Shown here: positions 14,091-23,457 of the stretch, piece after piece
Layout of the letters: each line of letters starts with the position of its first letter
Numbering within the stretch: the first letter of the stretch is position 1
Assembly (NCBI GenBank): GCA_038043285.1
Contig: JBBTCJ010000133.1
Location: forward strand, 1 to 29,002
Direction of reading: 5' to 3'
DNA length: 29,002 nucleotides
Source: JBBTCJ01 sp038043285
Lineage (GTDB): Bacteria > Planctomycetota > Phycisphaerae > UBA1845
Translations under genes and position numbers: made by a program
Notes under the pieces: generated by a model
The model's input: only the letters and a program-made list of their open reading frames with translations
Databases searched by the model: none
Told to the model about the DNA's origin: nothing

Positions 14091-17000
14091 ATGAACATGG
14101 AATCAGCACCCCACCGTTTCCGTAGGCTGTGGTTGGCGGCCGCCGCACTGGCGGCTTGCGCTTGGACCCCGGTCGTTCCTGATGCAAATCGAATTGTCCG
14201 CGTGGAGCAGGGCGACGGCTCGGACGACACCGTCACCGTGGAGATGCGTGATTTGGGGGACGGGCGGTTTGAGACGATCGTCCGCATCGGCGAACCGATG
14301 GACCGCTCGGCGGCGGTCCGGCGAGCCGCGCCGCGTCGCGCCGTGGCCGGCACGACGGTGTGGTACGTGGATGCCAACGCCACCGGGGCCAACGACGGCT
14401 CGAGTTGGTGCAACGCGTTCACCGATCTTTCCCAGGCCTTGCAGAACGCGGCGGCAAACAACGTAGGAACGATGAAGGTCGCCAAGGGCAGTTACGCACC
14501 CAGCACCATCGGGCTGAGCGATCCTCGAACGGCAACCTTCGTTCCGTTCTGGGCGACCAGTGGATGCGAGATGATCGGTGGATTCGCCGGATGCGGGGCT
14601 CCCGATCCGGATGCGTACGACCCGGAGACCAACGTCACTACGCTCAGCGGCGATCTGGGCATCCAAGGGGACGACTCAGACAACGCGTATTCCGTGGTCA
14701 AGGACGTCAATGGTGTTTTGTCCGGTCTGTTCAAAGGGTTCATGGTGACCGGCGGCAATGCCAACGGGCCCCTCCAGAGCGGCACGGACATCGGCGGCGG
14801 AGCGTTCTTTTCCGGCAGCCCTATCGTGCAGCGATGCAGATTCGTGAGCAACAAGGCGCGGCGAAACGGCGGTGGTGCCTACTTCACGCATGGCGTCGGT
14901 CAGACGGAGTTCAGCCCGCAAGTGGACCAATGCCGTTTCGATTTGAACCAAGCCGGGTCCGGCGCCGGAGTCTACTGCGTAGCCCGCAGGGCAAAGTTTA
15001 ATGGTGGTCGGTTCGAAGCGAATCAGGCCTTGGGGTACACGGACCAAAGCGGGTTCCACGTTCTTGGCTGGGGCGCTGCCGTCCTTTTGAACCCGGGCAA
15101 CATTTCCGGGGGGGCCAACGTGACGGAGTTCGCGAACCTGACTTTCGCGCGCAATGATGCCGAGGACGGCGGCGCCATCCATAGCGGCGGCAGTCCGAGC
15201 CTCGACAATGTCCGGTTCAACACCAACCGAGCACGCCGAGTGGGCGGCGGGCTCTTCAACTTCGGCTTCCAACAACTGGTCCCGACGTCCGGCCAAGTGA
15301 CGATGACCAACGCGACGGTTGCGGACAACGTAGCCACGCTGCAAGCAGGCGGGCTATTCCTATCCGAGGGGACGCTGGACCTGAAGAACTCCAACATCTG
15401 GGCGAATACGGCCATGCAGACCATGGGCGTGGAGGATCCGCAGATCGGTCTGTTCGCCATGGCCGCCACGGCCAACTGGTCGAACGTCGAAGGAGGGTGG
15501 AAAGGCGCCGGAACCAACAACTTCGACGTCAATCCGCGCATGACCCCGGACGGTCACCTCTCGGCGGACTCGCCGCTGATCAACGCGGGGGATCCGGGCT
15601 TCGTGCCCAGTCCCAGCGGAGCCAGCGAGGGCGATGCCGACCCGCGCATTCACGGCGGGCGGGTGGACATCGGAGCGGACGAGTTCCGCGACACCGATGC
15701 GGATGGTCTGCCGGACTATTGGGAGGCGGCTTACGCCGCGGCGGCGTCCGTGGTCAGCGCCACCGCCGACCTCGGTCCCAACGACGATCTGGATCTCGAC
15801 GGGATGACGAACCGGGAAGAATACGAGCAGTTCGGCAGCAAACCCGTAGGCGCAACCCAGTGGGTCGACTGTACAACCGGCGACGACACCTACGATGGGT
15901 CTTCTCCAACGTATCTGGGCGGCCTGGCAGGTCCCAAGAAGAACATCCAGACGGCACTCGATGCCGCGGGTGACGGCGACACGGTGATGGTCATGCCCGG
16001 AACCTGTTTTGGAGCGCTGAACCGGAATCTGGACTTCCAGGGGAAGGGGAAGGTGCTCCGCTCGGTCACCGGTTCGGCTGGGACCATCATCGACGCCGAA
16101 GGGCAAGGGCGGTGCTTCAACTTTGCGACGCAGGAGACCAATGCGAGTGCGGTCGTCGGGTTTACGATGCAGAACGGGATGGCCGACTTCGGTGGCGGAA
16201 TACAAATCCTGAATGCAGCGCGACCGCAAGTGAACGATTCGATACTGAGGAATAACGCCGCGACCACGTCGGGCGGTGCGCTGTACATCGAGCGTGCCGG
16301 TGGGAGATTCGCGAGGATGTCGATCGATCCGGGCACGGCCGTGAGCACCGCCGAGGCGGGGGACGTCATTAACAGCCACGTGCAAGTCGACGGACCTGTG
16401 ACGGTCATGAAGGGAAAGCTCCGTCTCGATGAGAGTTGGGTGGACGGCGCGGAAGGTCAAGTGAACCTCGATCAGGCCGCGATCATGGAGGCCCGGACGA
16501 AGGTCACGGCGCGGACTTCGTTGATGGGGGCGGGTGAACTGAGTCTGCCTGACGAAAACTCCTCGCTGGAAGTCGACGGCAGTGCGTCCGCGAGTCCCGT
16601 CGGAGTCGCCGTGGATCGGGTAAGGAATTTCGGGAGGGTGACGATTCGCGCCGCGGGGCTTGCCGGCGGCGATGTGGACACTGAACGAATGCGGTTTGAA
16701 AAGAACGCGACCAAGCCGTCGACGTTTCGCGACGCGTTGGTCGTCTTGTCGGAGTCGAGCAGCGAATTCGGCGGCGAACTGGCCGTGGACGCGGAGACTT
16801 CCATCGAGAACAACGCGTTTCTGTCCATCGGGGACCGGTACTTCAACCTGGACCCGGATCCGGAGGCGGCCGTGCGTCCGACGCTTACGGGAAACACGTT
16901 CAGCGTCACCATTCCTTCCCTCCCCGTCATCGTCGCTTCCCCGGCGGGTATCGCGCCCCTGCCGAAGCTCATGGAACTCCGCAGCCCGGACGTGGACTGC

Positions 17001-19958
17001 GTGGGTTCCTGTCAGTCCGGCGCGTACCAGGTTGCGGCGAGCCCCGGCTATATGGACACCTGGGCGATGGAGGAATTGGAGATACAGGCCCGTGCCAAGG
17101 TGTCCCTGACGAATCGCCCGAAATTCAACTTCCAGGGTGATCCCACGGCGCGGGAGGCCCTGTACGTGACCAACCTCGTGCTCGGCGACGACGCCGTCCT
17201 CAACGTTGGAGCAGAGGCGCTCTACTACAAAACGCTCACCATGGGGACTGGGGCGCTAATCAAAAAGGCGGCACTGCACGGGTTGTCGTTGAACCGCCTG
17301 AGTCTGATCAGCGACGAGGAGTTCGCGGTGCGGGTCGTCAAGCGGCTCACGGACATGGTGGACTTCGTGCCCAGCATCGGTCCGCTTCCGGCGTCGCCGC
17401 TTCCGGAAGGCGAGATCGCCCGACTGGGGGACGTGCTGACGATGAAGACTCGTCGCAGCAGCCTGTTGCCCTCGGCTTCGTCCGTCGAGGCGAAGGTGGA
17501 GTTTGATCGCGCCGCGGAGGAACAGGTAAGCGTACGGTTCAACTACCGTTGGGTGCAGAATGCGAGCGCGGAACTGATCGTTCGGATGAGTGATTCGCGG
17601 GACATCGGGATCAACGACGTGGAGGTTGCGCGGGTTCGGGCGCCGCTCGCCGGGCGGCCGGGTTCCATCGGCAGTCCGGAGTATGCGACCTTCTTAGGGA
17701 AGTTCCCGCGAGGCGCGTTGAACATGACTCGCGCTGTGTACTTGTCCCTCGAACTGCGCGGCAAGATTTCGGAGGTTTATATCAAGGATTTGGAGGCGGT
17801 GATCCGCTGTGCCTACCGCGGCGAGGATATCAGCGGCGACAACCTTCTCTCGAACGCCGACTACAACTACGCCCTAAACTCTTACGGCGCGGAACTGCCC
17901 GACCTGTATCGACCACGCTGGTGCATAGATACCCTGAGGAGCGAGGATGGGCGCATCGACGTGAACGACATGCTGAGCTGGGACAGCTTGATTGACCAGG
18001 CGGCGACCGCGGCGCGCCCGGACGGACCGCCGGAGGACGTTGTCCCGACTGACAGCGGGCGCACGTTCAGTCCCAACCGCTGGATCATGGGTGGCAAGTC
18101 CACCCAGGCGGCGGACCAGGAGGACTATCTGTACAGCCTGAACATCAGCGGTCTGGAGCTGGACGCCGCGGGAAACACGTTGATCCATGCTGGAGCGCTG
18201 GACGATCTTCCTCAGCGTCCGGCCAGCCTGCCGGGAACAAAAGGGTACCGGTCCAACGGGCGCTTCACCGTAGATCGTCTAGGTCGAGGGTATCAAATCC
18301 ACGGCGCGCAGGGCTTGGTGGACGTGACCGCCGGCGTCGCCGTCGTGCCGTCCGGTGAACGAGTTTTCGGCGGGCTGAACGTGAAAATTGGAGCGATGGT
18401 GACGGCAGCGACCACGGCGTCGTCGGCGGCCGTTACGGGCGAGCCGCTACTCGATGCGGCATTCAGCCGTACCGAAGACCAAGTTGTTTACGTCGTGCCG
18501 GTTTTGGTGACCGCCGCCGCCGGCCATACCTACAAAACCGCGGCGAAGCTCCGACTGACGGCGGGGGGCCCCAACCCCTATGAGGTCGAACAACTGTACG
18601 GCGTCGATCCGGCCACGGATGCGATGATCAACGTCGATCCACCCGAAGCGAGTGACATTGACGTGCAGCAGGTGCGGGAGCTTGAGATCGACACCGCCGG
18701 AAAGCTCTGGGTGCTCAGCACCAAAGCGAGCGGCCACAACAAGTGGCTGCTGACCTATGACGAAGCCGTCGGCACCGCCAGCGAACAGCGGATCAACCTG
18801 CGTGACGTCGCGGCGCAGTTGAGGAGTCCGACCAGTCTGTTGGTCTCGCAGGATGGCGCCGCGGTATACCTCGCCGACGGGTTCGATCCGACGGCGCCCG
18901 CGAACCGCCAGCTCTTCCGTTTCGGATACACGACGACAGCGAACAGTACGGCGGGCCTCGTGCTGGAGCAGGTTGTCGAAGTCTCAGGCATGCAGCACGT
19001 GACGGGTGTGACGGAGAATCCCGGCGATGGGGCGCTTTTTGTCACCGGGTTCAATGCCGCGGCCTACGATGAGTATGCGACATTTAATGAGGGCGATGCG
19101 ATCGCCGCGACGGCGTCGCTGGCGGTGGTCTGTCCGGGGTTTGACTTGATCACGGCCGCGGAGTTGACAGGCTATCCTCTGGCCTTGCCCCTGGGCACGA
19201 CGACCACCTGCCGGCGGGAAGCGTGCACGACAATCTGCCGCCCCCTGTTGAACGGGCCGCAGCCGGAGACGAATCCGACCGCGAAGAACCGTTACCTCTC
19301 GTTCGTGCCGAGCAATCCGGGTCAGGAGACGGCCCTGCGCATCGTGCCCACTTTGCTGCACGAGCCGCCGGCGCCGGCCCCCGCCGGCACGCCCGACTGG
19401 TCGCCGGTGGAAGGGTTTGCCCGGTATGTCAACGCGATTCGCGATGAAAACGACCTGCCGGTGTTTGATTGCCCCGACTCGGCCGTGCGCCATACGTCCT
19501 TCAAGTGTGCGCAGCTGGGCTGTCAGCCGGAATACCGGGATTGGGCTGCGATCACCGGCGGCGAGGCACTGCACGTCACCGGGCGCGTCATTGTCCCCAG
19601 CTCGACGTACGAGGTGTCGCACCTGGCGTCCAGTTGCACAGGCAATGAGGCGACGTGCACCACGGTGTCGGGTACTCTTGCGGTCCCAACGGCGAGGTTC
19701 GGCGACGTGGATCCGGTTTCGGGAGGGCTGAACGTTTTGGACGTGGCCGCGCTCGTCGACAAGGTTAAGGATCTCGCCAGCGGGACAATGCTGAAGCCGC
19801 GTGCGCAGTTGCAACCGGTGCTTCCGAATCCGCTGGCCAATACCAACGTCTTGGACATCGCCACGGGAGTGGACGCGTTGAAGGGGAGGCGTTACCCGTA
19901 CACTCCGGACTCCGGCGACTGTTGTCCGGGTGAATCGATTCCGGGTCTTTGTCCGTAG
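14091..19958 (+). CDS. Giant secreted beta-helix protein with a Cys-Pro C-terminal module (1955 residues)
   Basis: The start at 14091 is chosen because GGGAGG lies just upstream and the N-terminus is then a signal peptide (MNMESAPHRFRRLWLAAAAL...). A first beta-helix domain (about 90-534) opens with VWYVDANATGANDGSSWCNA and contains Gly-rich turns (GGAFF, GGGAYF, GGAIHSGG). It closes with VDIGADEF, like the end of choice-of-anchor or Pmp-like helices. A calcium-type loop DTDADGLPDYWE (535-546) follows, then a second beta-helix (about 590-740) and a long beta-rich region. Further on are a dockerin-like pair (about 1246-1302, DISGDNLLSNADYNYAL and EDGRIDVNDMLSWDSLID), a propeller-like stretch (about 1500-1680), and the shared module (1732-1955) ending GLCP. 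No transmembrane tail is present. It heads a row of three secreted-protein genes. A structural or adhesive extracellular role is likely; no catalytic motif was recognised. Confidence 0.85.
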   Translation: MNMESAPHRFRRLWLAAAALAACAWTPVVPDANRIVRVEQGDGSDDTVTVEMRDLGDGRFETIVRIGEPMDRSAAVRRAAPRRAVAGTTVWYVDANATGANDGSSWCNAFTDLSQALQNAAANNVGTMKVAKGSYAPSTIGLSDPRTATFVPFWATSGCEMIGGFAGCGAPDPDAYDPETNVTTLSGDLGIQGDDSDNAYSVVKDVNGVLSGLFKGFMVTGGNANGPLQSGTDIGGGAFFSGSPIVQRCRFVSNKARRNGGGAYFTHGVGQTEFSPQVDQCRFDLNQAGSGAGVYCVARRAKFNGGRFEANQALGYTDQSGFHVLGWGAAVLLNPGNISGGANVTEFANLTFARNDAEDGGAIHSGGSPSLDNVRFNTNRARRVGGGLFNFGFQQLVPTSGQVTMTNATVADNVATLQAGGLFLSEGTLDLKNSNIWANTAMQTMGVEDPQIGLFAMAATANWSNVEGGWKGAGTNNFDVNPRMTPDGHLSADSPLINAGDPGFVPSPSGASEGDADPRIHGGRVDIGADEFRDTDADGLPDYWEAAYAAAASVVSATADLGPNDDLDLDGMTNREEYEQFGSKPVGATQWVDCTTGDDTYDGSSPTYLGGLAGPKKNIQTALDAAGDGDTVMVMPGTCFGALNRNLDFQGKGKVLRSVTGSAGTIIDAEGQGRCFNFATQETNASAVVGFTMQNGMADFGGGIQILNAARPQVNDSILRNNAATTSGGALYIERAGGRFARMSIDPGTAVSTAEAGDVINSHVQVDGPVTVMKGKLRLDESWVDGAEGQVNLDQAAIMEARTKVTARTSLMGAGELSLPDENSSLEVDGSASASPVGVAVDRVRNFGRVTIRAAGLAGGDVDTERMRFEKNATKPSTFRDALVVLSESSSEFGGELAVDAETSIENNAFLSIGDRYFNLDPDPEAAVRPTLTGNTFSVTIPSLPVIVASPAGIAPLPKLMELRSPDVDCVGSCQSGAYQVAASPGYMDTWAMEELEIQARAKVSLTNRPKFNFQGDPTAREALYVTNLVLGDDAVLNVGAEALYYKTLTMGTGALIKKAALHGLSLNRLSLISDEEFAVRVVKRLTDMVDFVPSIGPLPASPLPEGEIARLGDVLTMKTRRSSLLPSASSVEAKVEFDRAAEEQVSVRFNYRWVQNASAELIVRMSDSRDIGINDVEVARVRAPLAGRPGSIGSPEYATFLGKFPRGALNMTRAVYLSLELRGKISEVYIKDLEAVIRCAYRGEDISGDNLLSNADYNYALNSYGAELPDLYRPRWCIDTLRSEDGRIDVNDMLSWDSLIDQAATAARPDGPPEDVVPTDSGRTFSPNRWIMGGKSTQAADQEDYLYSLNISGLELDAAGNTLIHAGALDDLPQRPASLPGTKGYRSNGRFTVDRLGRGYQIHGAQGLVDVTAGVAVVPSGERVFGGLNVKIGAMVTAATTASSAAVTGEPLLDAAFSRTEDQVVYVVPVLVTAAAGHTYKTAAKLRLTAGGPNPYEVEQLYGVDPATDAMINVDPPEASDIDVQQVRELEIDTAGKLWVLSTKASGHNKWLLTYDEAVGTASEQRINLRDVAAQLRSPTSLLVSQDGAAVYLADGFDPTAPANRQLFRFGYTTTANSTAGLVLEQVVEVSGMQHVTGVTENPGDGALFVTGFNAAAYDEYATFNEGDAIAATASLAVVCPGFDLITAAELTGYPLALPLGTTTTCRREACTTICRPLLNGPQPETNPTAKNRYLSFVPSNPGQETALRIVPTLLHEPPAPAPAGTPDWSPVEGFARYVNAIRDENDLPVFDCPDSAVRHTSFKCAQLGCQPEYRDWAAITGGEALHVTGRVIVPSSTYEVSHLASSCTGNEATCTTVSGTLAVPTARFGDVDPVSGGLNVLDVAALVDKVKDLASGTMLKPRAQLQPVLPNPLANTNVLDIATGVDALKGRRYPYTPDSGDCCPGESIPGLCP
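19284..19955 (+). other. C-terminal Cys-Pro module, copy B (224 residues)
   Basis: This segment encodes residues 1732-1955 of the giant beta-helix protein. It contains KNRYLSF, PVFDCPDS, FKCAQLGCQPEYRDW, SSCTGNEATC, LNVLDVAALVDKVKDLASGT, KPRAQLQP, NTNVLDIATGVDALK and the terminal CP. Its first Asp loop is weakened (GDVDPVSGG in place of GDxDGD/N). It also has an extra CCPGESIPG insert just before the end. Confidence 0.85.
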
Positions 19959-20011
19959 CGTGTTGTAAGAGCATTGCGTGTTGGTCCTGTCGGTTGACAC
20001 GGCCGCGGCGT

Positions 20012-20029
20012 TCCCGGCTCATGCCGGGA
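20012..20029 (+). terminator. Hairpin between the giant beta-helix and subtilase genes
   Basis: TCCCGGC (20012-20018) pairs perfectly with GCCGGGA (20023-20029) around TCAT. It lies in the 127-bp gap, 54 bases after the upstream stop. No T-run follows, so it may be a processing or attenuation hairpin rather than a full terminator. Confidence 0.4.
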
Positions 20030-20085
20030 CCGGCGCGGCGTGCACCGAGGGGATGCGTCGGCTGAGTTGAAGAGGAGGGTGGCGG

Positions 20086-23000
20086 ATGAAGCGCGGGCTT
20101 GGTCTTGCATGCGCGGTGGTGTTTTGTGTGGGTGGGCAAGCCTTGGCCGCCGCTGCGGCCCAATCCGCGGCGGTCGATAAGCGGCAGGCCAGCGATGGCG
20201 CGGCGGGAGCCGGGCGAGAAGGCGGTGCCGCGCCTCAAGGCTTCCGGATCATCGAGCAACCTGAAGCGCTGGTCATTGCCCGGGAGAAGGGCTGGCTGGT
20301 GCGGCAGGGCACGCCGCTCGGCGGCGCGATCGAACTCCAGCGCCTGGTCAACGGCATTCCTCATTACTACGCCACCGAGAATCGGTCGGCCGCGGACAGT
20401 TTGAGCACCGACGAGTGTTGGCCCGGAGGAACGGGGGGCCTTTCGCTTGAGGGAACCGGCGTGCGTCTGGGCATATGGGATGGCGGACGCGTTCGGAGCA
20501 CGCATCAGGAGTTCGGCGGCCGCGTGACGCCGCGCGACGACGCATTGACGAATATCGACCACGCCACGCACGTTGCGGCAACGATGATTGGGGCCGGCCT
20601 GTCGCCAGTGTTGTCGGGCTGGCCGGCGGGGCAGTCAAAGGGAATGGCCCCCCAGGCTCTGCTCGACAGCTACGACTTCAGCAACGACCAAGCGGAGATG
20701 GGGACGGCCGCTGCCGGAGGACTTCGGATTTCCAACCATTCATATGGAACCATCTCCGGCTGGACGTTTGGCAACTTCGGCCCGGGCGTGGGATGGTACT
20801 GGTTCGGCGACGTGACGGTAAGCCTGGTCGTCGATTACGGCTTCGGGTTTTACGATCCCCAGGCCAAGGCTTGGGATCGCATGGCCCACGACCACCCGCA
20901 CTATTTGATGGTGAAGTCTGCGGGGAACGATCGCAATGAGGGACCGGCATCGGGTACGTCCCACTATGTGTTCATCGGCACGAACTGGGTCACCAGAACC
21001 ACCGCGCGCAGCCTGGACGGCGACGGTGGGTATGACTCCATCTCGTATGCCGGCGTTGCGAAAAACATCCTCACCGTGGGTGCCGCGACCGACGTCGTCG
21101 GTGGATACGCCGGACCGGGCAGCGTGGGCATGACGAGTTTTTCTTGCTGGGGTCCGACGGACGACGGACGCATCAAGCCGGACGTCGTGGGCAACGGTTT
21201 TGACCTGTTGTCGGCGTTCTCATCGAGCAACACGGCTTACGGGATCTACAGCGGTACGTCGATGTCATCGCCGAACGTCAGCGGGTCGCTGGGCCTCCTG
21301 CTGCAGCATTACCGCGACACACACGGCGGATCAGATCCCCAGGCCGCAACGCTCAAGGGTGTGGTCATCCACACCGCGGACGAGGCCGGCGCTGCCGCGG
21401 GACCGGACTACGCCTTCGGTTGGGGGCTGGTCAACACCCTGACTGCGGCGAATCAGATGACTCTGGATCAAGCGAACCCGGGTCTGATTCAGGAACTCTG
21501 GTTGTCGGGCGGGCAGGTCGTCGAGCAAACATGGGCATCCACCGGGGCGGGGCCGTTGAAGGCGACCATCTGCTGGACCGACGTGCCCGGATCGTCGCCG
21601 GCGCCCGCCCTCGACCCAGCGGACAAGGCCTTGGTCAACGATCTCAATCTGGTCGTGATCGGACCGGACAGCGTCTCGTACTTCCCGTGGATTCTCAACG
21701 GCAACAATCCCACGGCTCCGGCGGCGACAGGCGTCAATGACCGAGACAACGTTGAGGTGGTCTATGTCCAATCGCCGCCGGCGGGCACGTATACGGTCCG
21801 GATATCCCACGCTGGAACGTTGGTTGGCGGGGCACAATCGTTCTCGTTGATTCTAAGCGGCGTCGATTCCGGACCGGCACTCACGGGAGCGTGCTGCCAG
21901 TTGGAGGGATGCGCCGGAACAACGACCGAGGCCGCCTGCCTCGCCGACGGGGGCGCCTGGTACGGCGGGACGGACTGCGCAACGTTCTCCTGTCCGGCGC
22001 GGGGCGCGTGTTGCACCGGATGCCCTCCGAGTACGGCGTGCGAGTTCTATACACTTTCGGAATGCAATGATATCAACGGTCGCTGGCAGAGCGGCATCGA
22101 CTGCAGCCAGACGACGTGCGCAATGCCCGGCAACCAATGCGCCACGGATAGGTTGACCGCAACGGAAGGCTCGACGTCCTTTGATAATCGTTGTGCGACG
22201 AATGACGGTCCATCGTCCATCGTCTGTGACGGCGCCTCTTCGACCATCGGCAGCGATATCTGGTATGGCTATACGGCCACCTGCACCGGCACTCTCTCCA
22301 TCGACTTGTGCGCCGACACCGATTTCGACGCCATTCTGCTTGTATATTCGGACGGCGATGGTACCTGCGTGTGCCCAGCCAACTCCTCGACACAGATCGG
22401 ATGCGCCGACGACACGTGTGGTTTGGGTGGTGGGCCTCCACGATTATCGGTCGATGTGATCGAGGGTCGTTGCTATACGATCCGCGTAGCCGGATGGGAA
22501 GGGGCCATCGGCACGGGGACCATGTCCATAAGCTGCACTGTGTCGCTGGATGCGCCGCTACCTCTTCCAGGCGACGTCAAGAAGATGCGGTACGTTTCAT
22601 TCATTCCGGCCAACGCCGGGCAACCCACGGCGATGCGCGTCGCGTCGGCAACGGATCCGAGCCAATTCTCGTACGTGAACACGCTGCGGGACGGGAACAA
22701 CCAACCGGTGTTCGATTGTCCGGACTCTGGGGCGCTCCAGACGATCTTCAAATGCGCCGTGTTGTCCTGCACGCCGGAATATCGTGACTGGGGCACGGAC
22801 CTGAGCGGGTCCGCGCTGCACGTGACGGGAATCGCCGTTCGCCCGGGAATGAGCTATGAGGTGGCTCATCTTGCGGCGAGCTGCGCGGGAAGCGAGCCCG
22901 CGTGTACGGCCGTCGCGGGCGGATTGATCATCGGCACCGCCGGCTGGGGTGACGTCGATGGCGACAACGCGATCAACGTGCTGGACCTGGCGAAAGTCGT

Positions 23001-23169
23001 CGACAAGGTGAAAGACCTGGCCAGTGGCACGTTGATCAAGCCGCGGACCCAGATGCAGCCGCAAGAGCCGAATCCGCTGGCGAATGTCAACGTGCTGGAT
23101 ATCTCCCGCTCCGTCGAGTCGGTGAAGAGTTTTCCCTACCCATACGCTGGGCCGGCGCCTTGCCCATAG
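20086..23169 (+). CDS. Secreted subtilisin-like (S8) protease with a Cys-Pro C-terminal module
   Basis: This 1027-residue exported protease starts after a strong GAGGAGGG site (20072-20079). A signal peptide (MKRGLGLACAVVFCVGGQAL) and a probable propeptide precede the S8 domain (about 120-440). The domain has catalytic Asp132 in GIWDGG, His159 in DHATHVAAT, oxyanion Asn281 in SAGND, and Ser392 in SGTSMSSP, so the active site is complete. A beta-sandwich follows (about 460-600), as in KP-43-like subtilases. Next come two Cys-rich GACC repeats (about 604-680), a PPC-like beta domain (about 685-822, SDIWYGYTATCTGTLSIDLC), and the shared module (833-1027) ending APCP. It probably acts outside the cell or at the surface, where it could mature or degrade neighbouring matrix proteins; the substrate is unknown. 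It follows the giant beta-helix gene in the same direction after 127 bases. Confidence 0.94.
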   Translation: MKRGLGLACAVVFCVGGQALAAAAAQSAAVDKRQASDGAAGAGREGGAAPQGFRIIEQPEALVIAREKGWLVRQGTPLGGAIELQRLVNGIPHYYATENRSAADSLSTDECWPGGTGGLSLEGTGVRLGIWDGGRVRSTHQEFGGRVTPRDDALTNIDHATHVAATMIGAGLSPVLSGWPAGQSKGMAPQALLDSYDFSNDQAEMGTAAAGGLRISNHSYGTISGWTFGNFGPGVGWYWFGDVTVSLVVDYGFGFYDPQAKAWDRMAHDHPHYLMVKSAGNDRNEGPASGTSHYVFIGTNWVTRTTARSLDGDGGYDSISYAGVAKNILTVGAATDVVGGYAGPGSVGMTSFSCWGPTDDGRIKPDVVGNGFDLLSAFSSSNTAYGIYSGTSMSSPNVSGSLGLLLQHYRDTHGGSDPQAATLKGVVIHTADEAGAAAGPDYAFGWGLVNTLTAANQMTLDQANPGLIQELWLSGGQVVEQTWASTGAGPLKATICWTDVPGSSPAPALDPADKALVNDLNLVVIGPDSVSYFPWILNGNNPTAPAATGVNDRDNVEVVYVQSPPAGTYTVRISHAGTLVGGAQSFSLILSGVDSGPALTGACCQLEGCAGTTTEAACLADGGAWYGGTDCATFSCPARGACCTGCPPSTACEFYTLSECNDINGRWQSGIDCSQTTCAMPGNQCATDRLTATEGSTSFDNRCATNDGPSSIVCDGASSTIGSDIWYGYTATCTGTLSIDLCADTDFDAILLVYSDGDGTCVCPANSSTQIGCADDTCGLGGGPPRLSVDVIEGRCYTIRVAGWEGAIGTGTMSISCTVSLDAPLPLPGDVKKMRYVSFIPANAGQPTAMRVASATDPSQFSYVNTLRDGNNQPVFDCPDSGALQTIFKCAVLSCTPEYRDWGTDLSGSALHVTGIAVRPGMSYEVAHLAASCAGSEPACTAVAGGLIIGTAGWGDVDGDNAINVLDLAKVVDKVKDLASGTLIKPRTQMQPQEPNPLANVNVLDISRSVESVKSFPYPYAGPAPCP
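22582..23166 (+). other. C-terminal Cys-Pro module, copy C (195 residues)
   Basis: This segment encodes residues 833-1027 of the subtilase. It contains KMRYVSF, PVFDCPDS, FKCAVLSCTPEYRDW, ASCAGSEPAC, GDVDGDNAINVLDLAKVVDK, VKDLASGT, KPRTQMQP, NVNVLDISRSVESVK and the terminal CP. It is the shortest copy because a Pro-rich loop near the start, present in A and B, is missing. Confidence 0.85.
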
Positions 23170-23183
23170 CGGGATGATCGCGC

Positions 23184-23201
23184 GGATTCGCAGGAGAATC
23201 C
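23184..23201 (+). terminator. Weak hairpin after the subtilase gene
   Basis: GGATTC (23184-23189) pairs with GAATCC (23196-23201) around GCAGGA, 15 bases after the stop. No T-run follows. In the rest of the 288-bp gap, a TTGACG at 23248-23253 has a TAAATA only 14 bases downstream, too close for a normal promoter pair. No gene is seen. Confidence 0.3.
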
Positions 23202-23457
23202 ACGCTCGCGTTGCAAAGGCGGCAGCGGGTGATGTGCGAGGGTGACGTTGACGGAAGCGCTTGCGAGTAAATAAGGATCAGCGCATCAGGCTGGGGGCGC
23301 CGGCGGCATTCCGGCCTGAGGACCACCGAGCGCGGAAAGACCGCAACTCGCGGAACGCCGCGCAGGAACACGGCGAGGCATCCGGGCAGCCCCGGCATCG
23401 GGCGCGGGGTTGTCCGTATTTGCAGCATCAGAGCGCGATTTTCGAGGAGATCAAACT

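Noticed and set aside
19994..19999. TTGACA as a promoter for the subtilase gene
   Set aside because: It is a perfect -35 box, but no acceptable -10 box lies 15-19 bases downstream; the sequence there is GC-rich hairpin.
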